Part shown: positions 1-10,696 of the stretch, piece after piece | How positions within the stretch are numbered: position 1 is the stretch's first letter | Layout of the letters: every line of letters starts with the position of its first letter | Source: Vesta saturnalis | Taxonomy: Eukaryota > Arthropoda > Insecta > Coleoptera > Lampyridae | Direction: 5' to 3' | DNA length: 64,000 nucleotides | Assembly: GCA_036346205.1 (NCBI GenBank) | Contig: JARFJB010000821.1 | Span: 9,003,222-9,067,221, forward strand | The notes under the pieces: generated by a model | Database searches by the model: none | The model's input: only the letters and a program-made list of their open reading frames with translations | What the model was told of the DNA's origin: nothing | Made by a program: the position numbers and the translations under genes

Positions 1-985
1 TTAATTAACATAAAACTGTAGTCCATCAAGAAATGCTGCCTATTAACTAGAGCATGAAGTAAATTATCATTGTTCAAAACTGTCAGAGTCCAACATATTC
101 AAAGATTTGAAAATGAAAGTAAGTTAACTGTTAATAGTTACGGTGAGTTAACCAAATCATAACCCGTAAAATAATTGGTAAGAGCACAATGGATTTTGTT
201 TATACGAACTTCATAGTTTCACTATCTGCCACTAAATTTATAATTTGGTTGTTATAAAGTTTGTAATTTATAATTCCTATTTCTGGCTTTGTTATAATTA
301 AAGTTAAATACTTAATAAATTTCATTAACTGCGCTCCCTTTACTTGGAAAAACAACCATTTGGATGTGCATTATTTGCAAATGAGAATAGCTAATTCTTA
401 ATTAGTCTTTTTGTTCTACAATTGAACTGTTGCTTTAGCGAAAAATATGCATATGTATGTAAATTAGTCTTCACACAATTTTCGTTTAATAAACGTTATT
501 ATACAGTTTTCTAAAACTGAATATTCACATTTTATTCCAATTGTTTTAATTAAACAATTTGTTGGAGCCAACACGGCATTAATTTTGCAAACTTACTTTC
601 TAGAACTCCATGCTTATATTTTATAAATTAAAACAAATTTTAGTAATTAGTCTTTTTTATTTGTACAGTCTTGGGTATAACGAATGATGGTTGAAGATTA
701 GAAGTTTATTTTACTAGTACTTTACAGGCAATTAACCGTTAAATACGTAATGATGGTGTTGTAAATAATCTGGCAATGTAAATTAAATAATCTATGTATC
801 TTTAAGTTTTATTCCTTATCAGGAATAAGAGATATAAAAAAGCTTTATGAAGTATTGCGGCTGCATTGAAGTTTACACTATCCAAAGTCGAATTATAGTG
901 TTGTGTTCGACAGAAAATCTAATAATGAGTAATAACCTCAAACGTGACGTTTTCACAAATTTTATTGAACTGTTTTCACTCTTAT
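1..985. other. AT-rich stretch, nothing recognised
   Basis: I see no coding region with recognisable protein motifs, no inverted repeat and no satellite here. Short open frames exist (for example 847-1050 on the plus strand) but resemble nothing I know and run into the end of the mariner element that begins near 987. Confidence 0.6.
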
Positions 986-986
986 A

Positions 987-1426
987 CAGGGTGTCCCTAA
1001 GTTGCATAGCCAAAAGTATAAGTTACTTACGTAAAAATAAGCCGATTTAACTAAATTTGGCTTAGTCCAAAAGTTGATAATAACGAAGCTACAGGGTGCC
1101 CAAGTTGAAAAAATAAATCACATTTTCTTTCATATCTTTCGACTGCTTTGAGCTAATTTTATAAAATTTCTTATATGGGGGTTTCTTGGGATGAGAAATT
1201 CAAATTTATCATCGATTTTGGTGTATTTCCTAGAAGGCGCTACAAGCAACCATTAGGACATGTTTAAACCACTGCAACTTTTTTGTGCTACACTGTAGGC
1301 CTTTTAGTATGGAATAATGGATTTCCCTACCTTTTCTGCTTAAAAAAGGTGTACCTTCTTGATATCGCTAAGAGCGCCGATTCCCGAGAAAAAACGCATC
1401 TAAAGCTCATGATGCATGCAAATCAT
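987..1426 (+). repeat. Left terminal inverted repeat of outer mariner
   Basis: Pairs with 4895-5256 in inverted orientation. Shared blocks include GCATGCAAAT..., CATCGATTTTGGTGTA and AAATAAGCCGATTTAACTAA. Small indels separate the two arms, so this is an old insertion. Confidence 0.85.
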
Positions 1427-1435
1427 CCTAAAGTA

Positions 1436-1866
1436 CAGGGTGGCCAACTAAGAATGCGAAGTACTGTATCTGGGAAACTATACATCGTAGAGGCTTGCGC
1501 AAAAAAAAGTTATTACTAAAACGGCCAATACAAAAACCTGGAAAATATTTTCAAGTTTCTGAAATGGCCGCTAGGGGGCGTAACTGCAATCTTGAATCTA
1601 AAAAAGTGATGTCTCTGTGAATTCTGCTATATTAACCTAATAAAGAAATAACTGATCTTTGAAGTCGAGGGTAACTTGTTTTGTTTGGCACTTTTTGACG
1701 TATGTCTAAAAATAAAGTGGTGGGGGGTATTCAAAGGTTTCCTTAAATAACCCCTCGTATCTTAGAAACGGCTAAGCCGATTTTAACAAACTTGGGCGCA
1801 TTGAAATGAGCTATTCTTGGGCTACAAATGTTATAATATTTGAAGTTTTGTTAGTTTCACATGTCG
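1436..1866 (+). repeat. Left TIR of nested mariner
   Basis: Inverted partner of 2840-3273. Shared landmarks are the terminal GGGTGGCCAACTAAGAATGCG, a GGCCGCTAGG block and the inner end at CACATGTCG. Confidence 0.85.
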
Positions 1867-2178
1867 TCGCTAGAGGGCTTTGTTCAACATTCCGACAGAA
1901 ACGGTTAATTTTCGCAAAAAATTAAATGCATTGGTATGACTTTTTCATGAACCAGTAGCTAAATGATGCGTAAACAAGCTCGCGAAAACCGCATCTCGAT
2001 ATCTTGTTCCTAACCTAAAATATCGGCCAAAAAAGCTTTATATCCTTTAAATCCCTTTTATTTTTGTAACTATATTTTTCTGGAATTGTTTCTATTATGT
2101 AAGTTGTGGCCCTAAAAGGACCGATTTAAAGGAGGAAGGTTTTAATGCCCCGTAAATGCTCGAAATGCCGACCTTCGA

Positions 2179-2666
2179 TCAAAATCTTCCTCTTTCAAGG
2201 CCTGATGCAAAACGACATGATATGGGTGCATTCTTAAAGTAATTAAAAAGTTTAAATGAATACCTATGTATTTTGATGGCCATTAGAACTAACCTATGGT
2301 CCTTCAAAATATCTTGAACCGTTGTCCGTGATATGCCCAACTCAGTGGATAATGTTCTTGTGCTAACGTGAGGATTTCCTTCAATATAGCCCAGTACAAG
2401 ATTAATATTTTCTTGTGTTCTTCCAATTCTTTGCCGTTGAAATGTAGGCCGAAAGCTACCATTGGCTCGTAAGCTCGCCACTAATCGGGAAAAACTCTTA
2501 CATCGCAAGGATGCCGATTTGGATATCGAGCCGCGTAAACTCTTTTAGCTACTCCGGCATTCTGAAGATATTCAAAATAAACCACAAGCATATCAACAGC
2601 TTCATTATTCGTAAAACGCATTTTGAAAGCACAAAATTGCTCAAAGTAACGCGAAAGTATTGACAA
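2179..2666 (-). pseudogene. Mariner transposase N-terminus (DUF4817/HTH), frameshifted
   Basis: Two minus-strand frames together give an N-terminal helix-turn-helix region of insect mariner type. The first (2666-2481) holds TNNEAVDMLVVYFEYLQNAG and RYPNRHP. The second (2508-2179) continues with FSRLVASLRANGSFRPTFQR, RIGRTQENINLVLGYIEGN and LSTELGISRTTVQDILKDH. A frameshift near 2490-2508 separates them. No catalytic DDE/D domain follows; the sequence runs straight into the inner TIR. In the family this domain binds the TIRs, and the missing part is the nuclease core. It therefore looks like a deletion derivative of a full-length element. Family assignment is by motif recall. Confidence 0.8.
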
Positions 2667-2839
2667 CTATTGACAATTTAAGGATTATGTATGTTTTGTT
2701 TAGGTATCTGTTTTCATTGCCTGCTTATATTAATTGTATTTTTCGTATACATCCGTAGTGAATATGCATTTAAACAAACAAAAAATAGGCCTTTCGTATA
2801 ACTTTTAGCATTGCTTACTTGCCCGTAGTAATTTCAAAA

Positions 2840-3273
2840 ACGACATGTGAAACTAACAAAACTTCAATTATTTTAACACTTGTAGCCCAAGAAAGGCCCT
2901 TTTCAACGCGCCCAAGGTTGTTAAAATCGGATTAGCCGTTTCGAAGATATCGGATTTAAGGAAACCTTTGAATACCCCCAACACTTTATTTTTATAGATA
3001 CGTCAAAAAGTGCCAAACAAAAAAAGTTCAGATTATCCTCGACTTCAAAGATCAGTTATTTTTTTATTAGGTTAATGTAGCAGAATTCACAGAAACATCA
3101 CTTTTTTGGATTCAAGATTGCAGTTACGCCGCCTAGCGGCCATTTCAGAAACATGAAAATATTTTCAAGGTTTTTGTATTGGCCATTTTATTAATAAATT
3201 TTTTTTCCGCCAGCCTCTACGATGTACAGTTTCCCAGATACAGTACCTCGCATTCTTAGTTGGCCACCCCGTG
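2840..3273 (-). repeat. Right TIR of nested mariner
   Basis: Inverted copy of 1436-1866 that ends in TTGGCCACCCCGTGCA. The terminal CACCCTGTA has decayed to CACCCCGTG. Confidence 0.85.
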
Positions 3274-3639
3274 CAATAATAATTCATAATAATAATAAGA
3301 ATAATTCATGCAGCCGATTTATTGAAAAAATAAAGAACAATGAAGTTTTTCAAGAACAATAATTATTGAAGAAAAAAGAAATACAATAATTAACAATATG
3401 AAGAACAAAGCTAAAAAATTAAATTGCATTATTATCAACCAAAAGCTAAATAAAAATTAAAAAAATAAAATTATGTTATGCAAGCTTTGTTTTAACAAGT
3501 GTAATTGATGGTGTTTTCGGGAAGGTATTTAATTTGCTAATTCAACAAATGCTCAAATGTTCCACCATTTTCTTGCATGCACAAGTTAATTTTTTTTTAA
3601 AAACTACATGTACTCTGGACAATATACTTCAGGACTATC

Positions 3640-4600
3640 CTTCAATAAATTAGCTTCATGAATTATTCTTGCCAACAATTCTTCTTGCGTATTAACTGGG
3701 GATGCATAAACTTTTGATTTCAAGGCACCCCACAAAAAAAATCGCAGGGTGTCAAGTCCGGTACTCAAGCCGGCCAGTTCAGAAGTGCGTCACCTCCTCT
3801 TCCAATCCAGCACTGTAGATATACCTCATTTAAATGTTGTCTTATATTTAAACTGAAATGCGGAGGTGCGCCATCATGAATAAACCAAAGGTCACGATGA
3901 AGGAGTAAGGGCAAATCTTCCAATAAAATAGGTAAATTTTGTATTAATCAGTTCAAGTACCTTAAGGGCAAATCTTCCAATAAAATAGGTAAATTTTGTA
4001 TTAAAAAGTTCAAGTACCTATCTCCATTCAGCCGATTTGGCAGTACAAAGATACCAATAATAAAAGTGTCTACAATTCCAGCCCAGATATTTACTTGAAA
4101 ATGAGATACTCTCGTTTCATGAGGGTTTTCATGTCCATGATGAACATTGAACATACCACATCTAGTAAAAGTAGCTTCGTCCGTGAACAAAATTTGGATT
4201 TTCGATTCTACTATGAATATGAAATCGACATAAAGCTAAACGTTGATCAGAATGCATGGGCAATATGTCTTGAGCTTTTCTAATATGAAAGGAGTGTAAT
4301 AATTGTTCTTGAAAAACTCTATGAACTGATGATTTCGAAATTCCCAATTGCAATCCTACACGTCGTGTGCTGGTCTTTGGATTTATTTCAACAGCGTCCA
4401 AAACCTTTTCTTCTATTTCCACCGTCCTTATAGTTGGTCTGCGTCCAGAATTGACACGGTTTGGTTGAATTTCGCTGAGACGTCTTTCGATATTAGCAAA
4501 ATGTGTCGATTTGGAGTTCTACGGAAAGGATACTTTTCCTATAAATTCGTACACTTCTTCGACCGTAGACTAAAAACGTATCCACCATTTCAGAATTAGT
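3640..4600 (-). pseudogene. Mariner-superfamily transposase of the outer element
   Basis: On the minus strand, in order: a fragment around 4430-4600; the second HTH (4422-4162) with KTSTRRVGLQLGISKSSVHR; the first catalytic Asp in MFTDEATFTRCGMFN (from 4190); VNIWAGIVDTFIIGIFVLPN; the second Asp in FIHDGAPPHFSLN (about 3870-3910); and the third in PDLTPCDFFLWGALKSKVY (about 3700-3765). All three acidic positions are visible. The spacing from HDG to the last Asp suits the insect mariners described as DD41D, allowing for indels. Breaks: frame changes between 4190 and 4422, a stop at the end of the 57-bp duplication, and a stop just before PDLTP. Clearly inactive. Confidence 0.85.
3908..4021 (-). 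repeat. 57-bp in-frame tandem duplication in transposase
   Basis: AGGGCAAATCTTCC begins at 3908 and again at 3965, and the two 57-bp copies are almost identical. The period is 19 codons, so the duplication keeps the frame. The copy at 3908-3964 differs by a two-base change that turns the frame into a TGA stop. Confidence 0.9.
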
Positions 4601-4894
4601 GAAACTGTGAACCATAATTATGGATCTTTATCAACGGAAAAGCGACAGAAAAAAACTAACGTTTGATAAATAAATTCAACTGTCGATATGGTAACTAAAA
4701 AGCAAAGGCGACTAAGTAAAAGCGCGTGCGCAAATGCGCAATGCATTAAAAAATATTTTTTCCTGGCTTAACCGTTCGTCTTATCCAAATTCTTTACGAG
4801 AGAAAAAAGATTGAAAATTAATTAAAATTAATTAAAACTAATTGTTATTGCGGAAAAAAATAGGATAGTCCAATAAGTTATTTTGATCCTTTTG

Positions 4895-5256
4895 GATAAT
4901 TTGCATGCATCATGAGCTTTAGATGCATTTTTCTCGGAAACCGGTGCTCTTAGGGATATCAAGAAGGTATACCTTTTTTAAGCAGAAAAGGTAGGGAAAA
5001 CTATTATTCCATACTAAAGGGGCCTACAGTGTAGCACAAAGAAGTTGTTGTGGTTTAGACATGTAATGGTCATTAGTAGCGCCCTCTAGAAAGTACACCA
5101 AAATCGATGATAAATTTGAATTTCTCATCCCAAGGAACCCCCATATTAGAAATTTTCTAAAATTTGGACTAAGATAAGTTTAGTTAAATCGGCTTATTTT
5201 TACGTAAGTAAGCTTCCTTATACTTTTGGCTATGCAATTTAGGGACACCCTGTATA
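4895..5256 (-). repeat. Right terminal inverted repeat of outer mariner
   Basis: Inverted counterpart of 987-1426. It ends in TTAGGGACACCCTGTA, the complement of the left terminus. Confidence 0.85.
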
Positions 5257-6325
5257 TTATTTTTACTGAGGGCGACAGCTGCACTTACTATTGAAACTTT
5301 AAATTTTGGAAACACGTATTTTTATTAATAAACGATTATTCCATTAAAAGCTAAGTATTTTTATCAATAATAGTAATCGTGAAAGCTTTCATTCTCGTCA
5401 GACATTTTTTTAACTCAACTGGTTGATTTAATCAGTCTCATTCCAAAAAAAGCTTAGTACTTTGACTAATTGATAGGAATGAATTACTAGTTTGAAACAT
5501 TTCTGCTTGTAACTTTGCAACTAACACTTGCCTTCCGAAACCAGCAGAAAAATGTCAGACTCAAATAGTAATCACTAGATACGTCTTTACATCGATTTGA
5601 ATCAGAAACGATCGATAGGCATACTCAAGGCTTTAAAATCGCAACAATTAATTACACCTATAATCGTTCTGCAATTTTGAAAGTTTTTTTTTCCACTCGA
5701 AATATAACCGTCAATCATATCAACGGCCTCTTATCATTGATGATAATGGCCATTTTTAAAAAAATAAATTCACAATTTACATTCAAATTGACAAGGAATT
5801 AAACTTACAGTCTATTAAATAATTAGACGTTTCTATACAAGTGTTATTTAAAGTTTGTTTTTGTTTTTTCGCGGCCTACTACTAAATATTGGTTAAACGT
5901 TCTAAGACAAAGAGCTAGATGGCGGTATTTATTAATTGAGTAGTGATTAATTGAGTGCGTTTTGTTTAAAAACATGTAAAATATAACACTATATTTGTGT
6001 AAAATTTATCACATTAGTTCAAGGAAGGTAAAAGTTTAAGGCAAGCGATTAATAAGCGGAAATCGAAGCAGCAGTTGTATACATCCGAACAAGATTGGAA
6101 GACTGTTTGGAATGTACAGAAGGCAGTTAAAATTAAACTTGAATTTTGCTATAACTCTAAAACTAACAACAATATTAAAATAAAACAATATTATATTTAA
6201 TTAAATTTACTTTTTGATTTTGATATAATAAATACTTACATCGTTGCAATTAAAAGTTGAAAGAAAAAGCGTAAAAACCTTATTTTTATATTCTTAACGC
6301 CCCCTAGTGACGGTGATAAACATTA
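5257..6325. other. Unassigned AT-rich region
   Basis: No element termini or known protein motifs are clear. A plus-strand open stretch of about 60 codons (about 6018-6199) contains YTSEQDWKTVWNVQK and is opened by a TAG; it vaguely recalls an exon but I cannot assign it. CGCCCCCTAGTGACGG at about 6298 looks like a fragment of a transposon end. Confidence 0.4.
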
Positions 6326-6329
6326 AAAA

Positions 6330-7190
6330 TCACTGTTGGTCCTTAATTCGATTAACAACTTTCTCTTTAATATGAAACCAATATTTGTGCAATTCGGCTC
6401 AGCAAAACAAAACCATGTCAATAAAAGTGCTAAAAAATCTTTATTTCGCTATAATTTTAAAACGTGCAAAGATATCAACTTGCGGTTTTACGTGTTTCTT
6501 GAAAATGTAATCTACTTTTGGAATACGTTGTCAAAAATATACCGTGTGATTGAAATTTTCGGAGTAAAATGAAAGGAACTGATATTATAACAAATTGTGC
6601 CCTTTAGCACTTTTATTAGCAACTATTGTGTAATGGGAACGGAAATTTAAAATAAGTACATTTGTATCCAAACAAGCTTTATTTCACTAACGTTGAATAA
6701 GTAGTTTGAATTTCACAATTTTAATGATACCATTAATTAGGTTAAAAAATCTTTTTACATAATTTTAAAATAGCAGATTATCAACTTGCGTTTTGAAAGG
6801 TTATTTTATAGTAGTACGTTGTCAAAATTAAACTGTTTGTTAAATTTTACGGCTCCAGTGGTCAACTAGAAACTTAAAATAATTTCCAGCTTTAATCTAT
6901 TGCAACATTGCTAATGAAGGAAATTAATTACATTTGTATGTCAAACAAGTTTATTTCACTAGGACCGTTGAGATACACGTTTAGAATTTACAGCAATTTT
7001 AATAATTACACCTTATTATGGTCAGTACGCCAATAAATGGCTTAACCAAAATTATTGAGAATTGATATGACTTTCTAACGATGTCGAAAGGTATAGTGCA
7101 CTGCTCGATATAGTAGTTTTGGGAGCAAAATTTAGAATGTATTGTTTAATTTTAACTGGCCTAGTGGTCACAATAGGGAACTAATATTTC
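6330..7190 (+). repeat. Three degenerate tandem units of about 300 bp
   Basis: Units near 6330-6600, 6610-6890 and 6897-7190 share ordered blocks: ATAATTTTAAAA...ATCAACTTGCG (about 6450 and 6759); TACGTTGTCAAAA..TA followed by AAATTTT.CGG (about 6520 and 6815); and ACATTTGTAT..AAACAAG.TTTATTTCACTA (about 6660 and 6930). Units 2 and 3 both end in a CTCCAGTGGTCA / CCTAGTGGTCA motif. Divergence is high, so this is an old tandem array, perhaps of a non-autonomous element. Confidence 0.6.
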
Positions 7191-7289
7191 CAGCTTCTCT
7201 AAACAGGCCACATTCATGATAAATTTATTGATTGATCAGATTGACAGGCCTGAGATACAACGCTGATACCTACGCTTATTGCTACCGGA

Positions 7290-7850
7290 CACAGCTTAAG
7301 GACAGTCCCTTGGCCGGCGTTAAAATTTCTTTATTTTATACTTGAAGCATTGGCCTAAGTATAAGCCGCAGTGTAGAAAATATCGTTCCCAGGCATTTGA
7401 GGTTTACTTAAGGAAAAATAACTTTCGTCATCGATAATCACACTTTTTCTCCGATAATTACGATACATCCATCGACAGTTGGCTTTTAAAACGGGAATTT
7501 GCGCTGGTTTGTAATCTGGAGACCGTTGTTTTTGATTAATGTTTTTAATGTTTTGGAAATATACTGTTGAGCACAGCTAAATTTACTTGCTGCACCATTC
7601 TGGCTGATGTTGTCTTTGTTGAAAAAAACAGTTCGTAGGCGACTTTTTTTGTGTGGTGATTACCGTTTGTTTGCGTCCAGATCCTGGTTCCCGATTGATG
7701 CGTCTTGATTGTAATATACCATAAATTGTTAATTTTGGGATCCCCTCGGCCATAAAATGGTTCACTGTGTAACTTTTTCAGCGACTAACACTGTTTTCAT
7801 AAAATTGAACAACAGGCGAACTTCTTTAAATGTCATTTTTGACAAGTAAT
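7290..7850 (-). pseudogene. Mariner/Tc1-superfamily transposase fragment with DDESYF motif
   Basis: Minus-strand frames give, in order: MTFKEVRLLFNFMK (about 7837); MNHFMAEGIPKLTIYGILQ with GSGRKQT (7765-7583), the HTH and the GRK linker; KFSCAQQYISKTLKTL (about 7580-7530); and VIIDDESYFSLSKPQMPGND (about 7440-7380), which holds the first catalytic acidic residues. Stops lie after QISN..KFPF, after FYTAAYT and near 7315. The sequence ends before the second and third catalytic residues. Motif order shows that all the frames belong to one decayed gene. Family by recall of the superfamily; subgroup not determined. Confidence 0.75.
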
Positions 7851-7859
7851 TCTTAGCCA

Positions 7860-8260
7860 GTTGTTTCCTATCTGTCAGAAGTGCTCCATTTGCATCAGGC
7901 ACTAACGAAGGTATTTTGATCACAATAATACGTTACTAATTTTGTTGAGGAATGATTCGTGAAAACAGTAATTTTATCAATTGTAACCGAGGCTCTTGCA
8001 AAATTACAACATGTTACATTATGAAAATTTCAGATGACACAACCGCTGGAAACGTAAAATTCATCAAAACGAGGATAGTTATGAGCGTATTAACTTATGA
8101 AGAATTGTATTATTTTTTAACACAAATAATGAATAGCAGTTGAACTAGGGATATCTTTAGATTTGAAATTCGACACTGTTCGAAACATATTTAAAGACTA
8201 CAGGTAAATAATTATATTAACATCCTTTCGATACACAGCTTAAGCTATATTTCTTTTAAA
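7860..8260. other. No recognised feature
   Basis: A 63-codon plus-strand frame at 7952-8143 has no motif I recognise. No repeat structure seen. Confidence 0.4.
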
Positions 8261-8264
8261 ATAT

Positions 8265-8440
8265 AAAGTTTCAACGAAACTCAAGATGGACTAAACGAAG
8301 GTGATTATTGATCAGAATAGATTTTCGTAATGGATGTTAAAAATTCTAGAAACCAGTTATTATCACATTGTATGGACCGACGAGGCTACTTTTAATAAAT
8401 GAGCCAAACATTGGTCAAATATGCATTTTGGCAAAGTTTA
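8265..8440 (+). pseudogene. Mariner transposase fragment around first catalytic Asp
   Basis: The plus-strand frame gives WMLKILETSYYHIVWTDEAT followed by FNK, a stop, then AKHWSNMHF. The W-T-D-E-A-T-F core is the first catalytic block of DUF4817-type mariner transposases, and the preceding WML helix is where that family places it. Nothing upstream or downstream of the family is recognisable, so it is an isolated relic. Confidence 0.65.
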
Positions 8441-8829
8441 AAGCCGCTAGTACTAAATATCTCAAAATCACGAATAGTTATAGACATACTTAGGATATCT
8501 TGAAAATCTGAATAATTTAACCACAAAGTAAGAATATGCAGGTTGTTATATTTGAGAAAAGTGATATTTTTTAATTTCAAGTTCCACAGGTTTGAATACA
8601 TATTTGAACACCCTGTAGCATTTATCTCTAATATTTTTCCAGAATCACATTAATTCATTGGATTGAGATTGCGTTTTGGCAATATAAAAGTTTCTACTAC
8701 ACAAGATGGTACATAATAATGAAGTTATAACTGTAAAAGCGATTTCGTCGATTAAATTCGAATTAGTTCAAAAGCCATAAATTTTACGTATAAAGTTTTA
8801 TAATTGCAGTATCCAAAATCGAATACTAT

Positions 8830-9000
8830 ACAGGATGTTCCATCAAAAAGTTCTAACTTTGTTTTTTTTTGGAACACTGTATGGTCAAGAAAAATTTTAA
8901 AATGCGCACAAGCCATACAATATAATAAATACATTTTATTGGCAAAGTTTACCTATAAAGCACCAGTTTACTTTGCTTTATCGTTGATTCACCCTGTACA
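8830..9000. mobile_element. Short MITE-like segment with CAGGRTG/CACCCTGTA ends
   Basis: TACAGGATGTTCC begins near 8831 and TTCACCCTGTAC ends near 9000, giving a segment of about 170 bp with imperfect mariner-type inverted termini and TA flanks. A further CACCCTGTAG lies near 8610. No coding potential is expected in such an element. Confidence 0.45.
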
Positions 9001-9075
9001 TATACCGTCCAGGATATCTTGAAGAATCTGAAAGAATTACCACAATAACTGTAGAAAGTGGAAAAATTGTGTAAA

Positions 9076-10600
9076 TCACGTAACACATGAAGAGGATCGG
9101 AAGTGGAAATTGGATGGAAAAACTGTAGTACAACTATTTGCTGTAACGTATTGTTTAACCCGAATCCACATTAATTCAATTGGAGTGAGATTGCAGTGAT
9201 CTGGTGGCAATCTTACCATTTCTCTTTCACCTTTCTTGCCAATATAATCAAGAATCGACAGTGTCATTCTTGTTCTAACTTTGGATTGGTACTTTTTCGG
9301 CTTAATACTGTAGATAAGGTGCGTTATCGAGTACGATAACATAATTTGATTCTAATTGTGGTGACCAAGTTTTCAAAACATCACCATTCATGTCTGCATG
9401 GTAATTACCTTCAAAATGCAAATTATTATAGTGCAAACATTATATTAGTTAAAGTGCAACACTTGCAAATCTTTTTTGATTCGAAATTTTAAAGGCCTCC
9501 GTCAACTTAACCAGAATCACTATCGATGTTAACAACTACCCATCTTTTTTCTTTTCCCGATGGATCTTTAACACCACTTGAAAGATCTTTCAATACTGCT
9601 TATTTAGCCAATATAATAGCAGTATCGTGCCAAACTTTATTTTTAACGTGTCCCGCATTAACCCACGTTTCATGTGTAGAATAGATTTTGTGTGTAACTG
9701 TCCGCAAAATATCATTTTGCACTCGACGCAGCGGCAGCAAAATGCATTTTTGCGTCCGTTATCATGGACAAATACACAAAATAGATTTCTGTCTGTTGCC
9801 AAGGGTAGCGGATGCAAAATACGCTCCTTTCGGCTCAATTATTTCTAGCAGTGTGATATATGGCTGTATTTTCAGGAACTTTATATACAATTACATGTAG
9901 GTACATAACCTCAAAGTTTTGCGACAAATTCAACGAATTACACTTCATTTCAGAATGCAATTTGATAGTTAATGTTCTTTGTTCTTTGCGTTTCCGCGTT
10001 GCTAGGTAAATTTTATTCTGCCCCACATCGTAGCACAATAAGAATTTTAGTACTAATTGTGCACATAAATAATATGAATTGAATTGTGTATTCATATTTT
10101 TATGACGATTACATGTAAAAAAATGTGTACGCCACGGACGAAAAATGTCCTTAACAGCCTCAAGAACGTCGGATGGGCCACCAATTTTTCGTTCGGCCGT
10201 CACAGTGGCATTTTGCATCCATACAAATAACTATTTCTGCCTCCTTCAAGATATTTTTTAATATAGTCTCATCCACAATACAATATACTGTTTTCAATTA
10301 CATAGATTTCCTTGTTCCCGATATAACGAGGAATGACTAAAGGCCGGTAACGTATCATCTTCCAATATTTTCCTTACAGTTGGAGCTTCGTTACTAAAAT
10401 AAAAGAAATGAATATGTTGTCGAATGGTTGACTTTTCAAAATCTTCAAGTTTTACATAAATTGGTTCTGTTTTCCTAGTTTTTTCCGGAAACGTGCTGAT
10501 GTGGAACCGTTAATTTCCTTATGATACTCTACATCATTACCTACCCGATTCCAACTTCATTTGGTGCTTGCTTGGCAGCCAACGTCTTGCTATTATTTTC
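9076..10600 (-). pseudogene. DDE_3-type (IS630/Tc1-mariner superfamily) transposase, decayed
   Basis: Minus-strand motifs in the order of the family: EPIYVKLEDFEKSTIRQHIH with PTVRKILEDDTLPAFSHSS (about 10480-10300), the N-terminal HTH; HETWVNAGHVKNKVWHDTAI (about 9675-9620), the block of the first catalytic Asp, here His in place of Asp; DPSGKEKRWVVVNIDSDSG (about 9560-9500); NYHADMNGDVLKTWSPQ and NYVIVLDNAPYL (about 9415-9330), the second Asp; and LPPDHCNLTPIELMWIRVKQ (about 9220-9150), the third acidic position as Glu. At least four stops or frameshifts break it. About 500 bp between the HTH and the first catalytic block (9690-10220) does not match the family and may be an insertion. Confidence 0.85.
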
Positions 10601-10696
10601 TGCATCTTTTAATTAAACATTAAGTCATAATCATTTGGCCACTTCGTCTATCTTTTGTACTTGTATTTTTAAAACGTGTTCACCCATAACTGTAAA

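Larger units (their letters stand above)
1435..3274 (-). mobile_element. Second long-TIR mariner nested in the first
   Basis: It starts TACAGGGTGGCCAACTAAGA and ends with the inverse near 3274. The arms (about 1436-1866 and 2840-3273) match over roughly 430 bp, including a block around CGACATGTGAAACTAAC. Only a broken transposase N-terminus remains between them (2179-2666, minus), so the copy is internally deleted and cannot move by itself. It lies inside the outer element, so it inserted later. Confidence 0.85.
987..5256 (-). mobile_element. Long-TIR mariner-like DNA transposon, with nested insertion
   Basis: The left end reads TACAGGGTGTCCCTAAG and the right end is its reverse complement, ending at about 5256. 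The match continues inward for roughly 360-440 bp on each side, so the terminal inverted repeats are unusually long for a mariner. A decayed transposase lies on the minus strand at about 3700-4600. A second mariner (1435-3274) is inserted close to the inner edge of the left TIR, which inflates the element to 4.3 kb; without it the length would be about 2.4 kb. The flanking TA dinucleotides fit mariner target choice. Called from the repeats and transposase motifs seen directly. Confidence 0.85.

Noticed and set aside
9627..9900. Overlapping plus-strand frames of 70-73 codons
   Set aside because: They oppose or flank the minus-strand DDE_3 transposase and have no recognisable domain.
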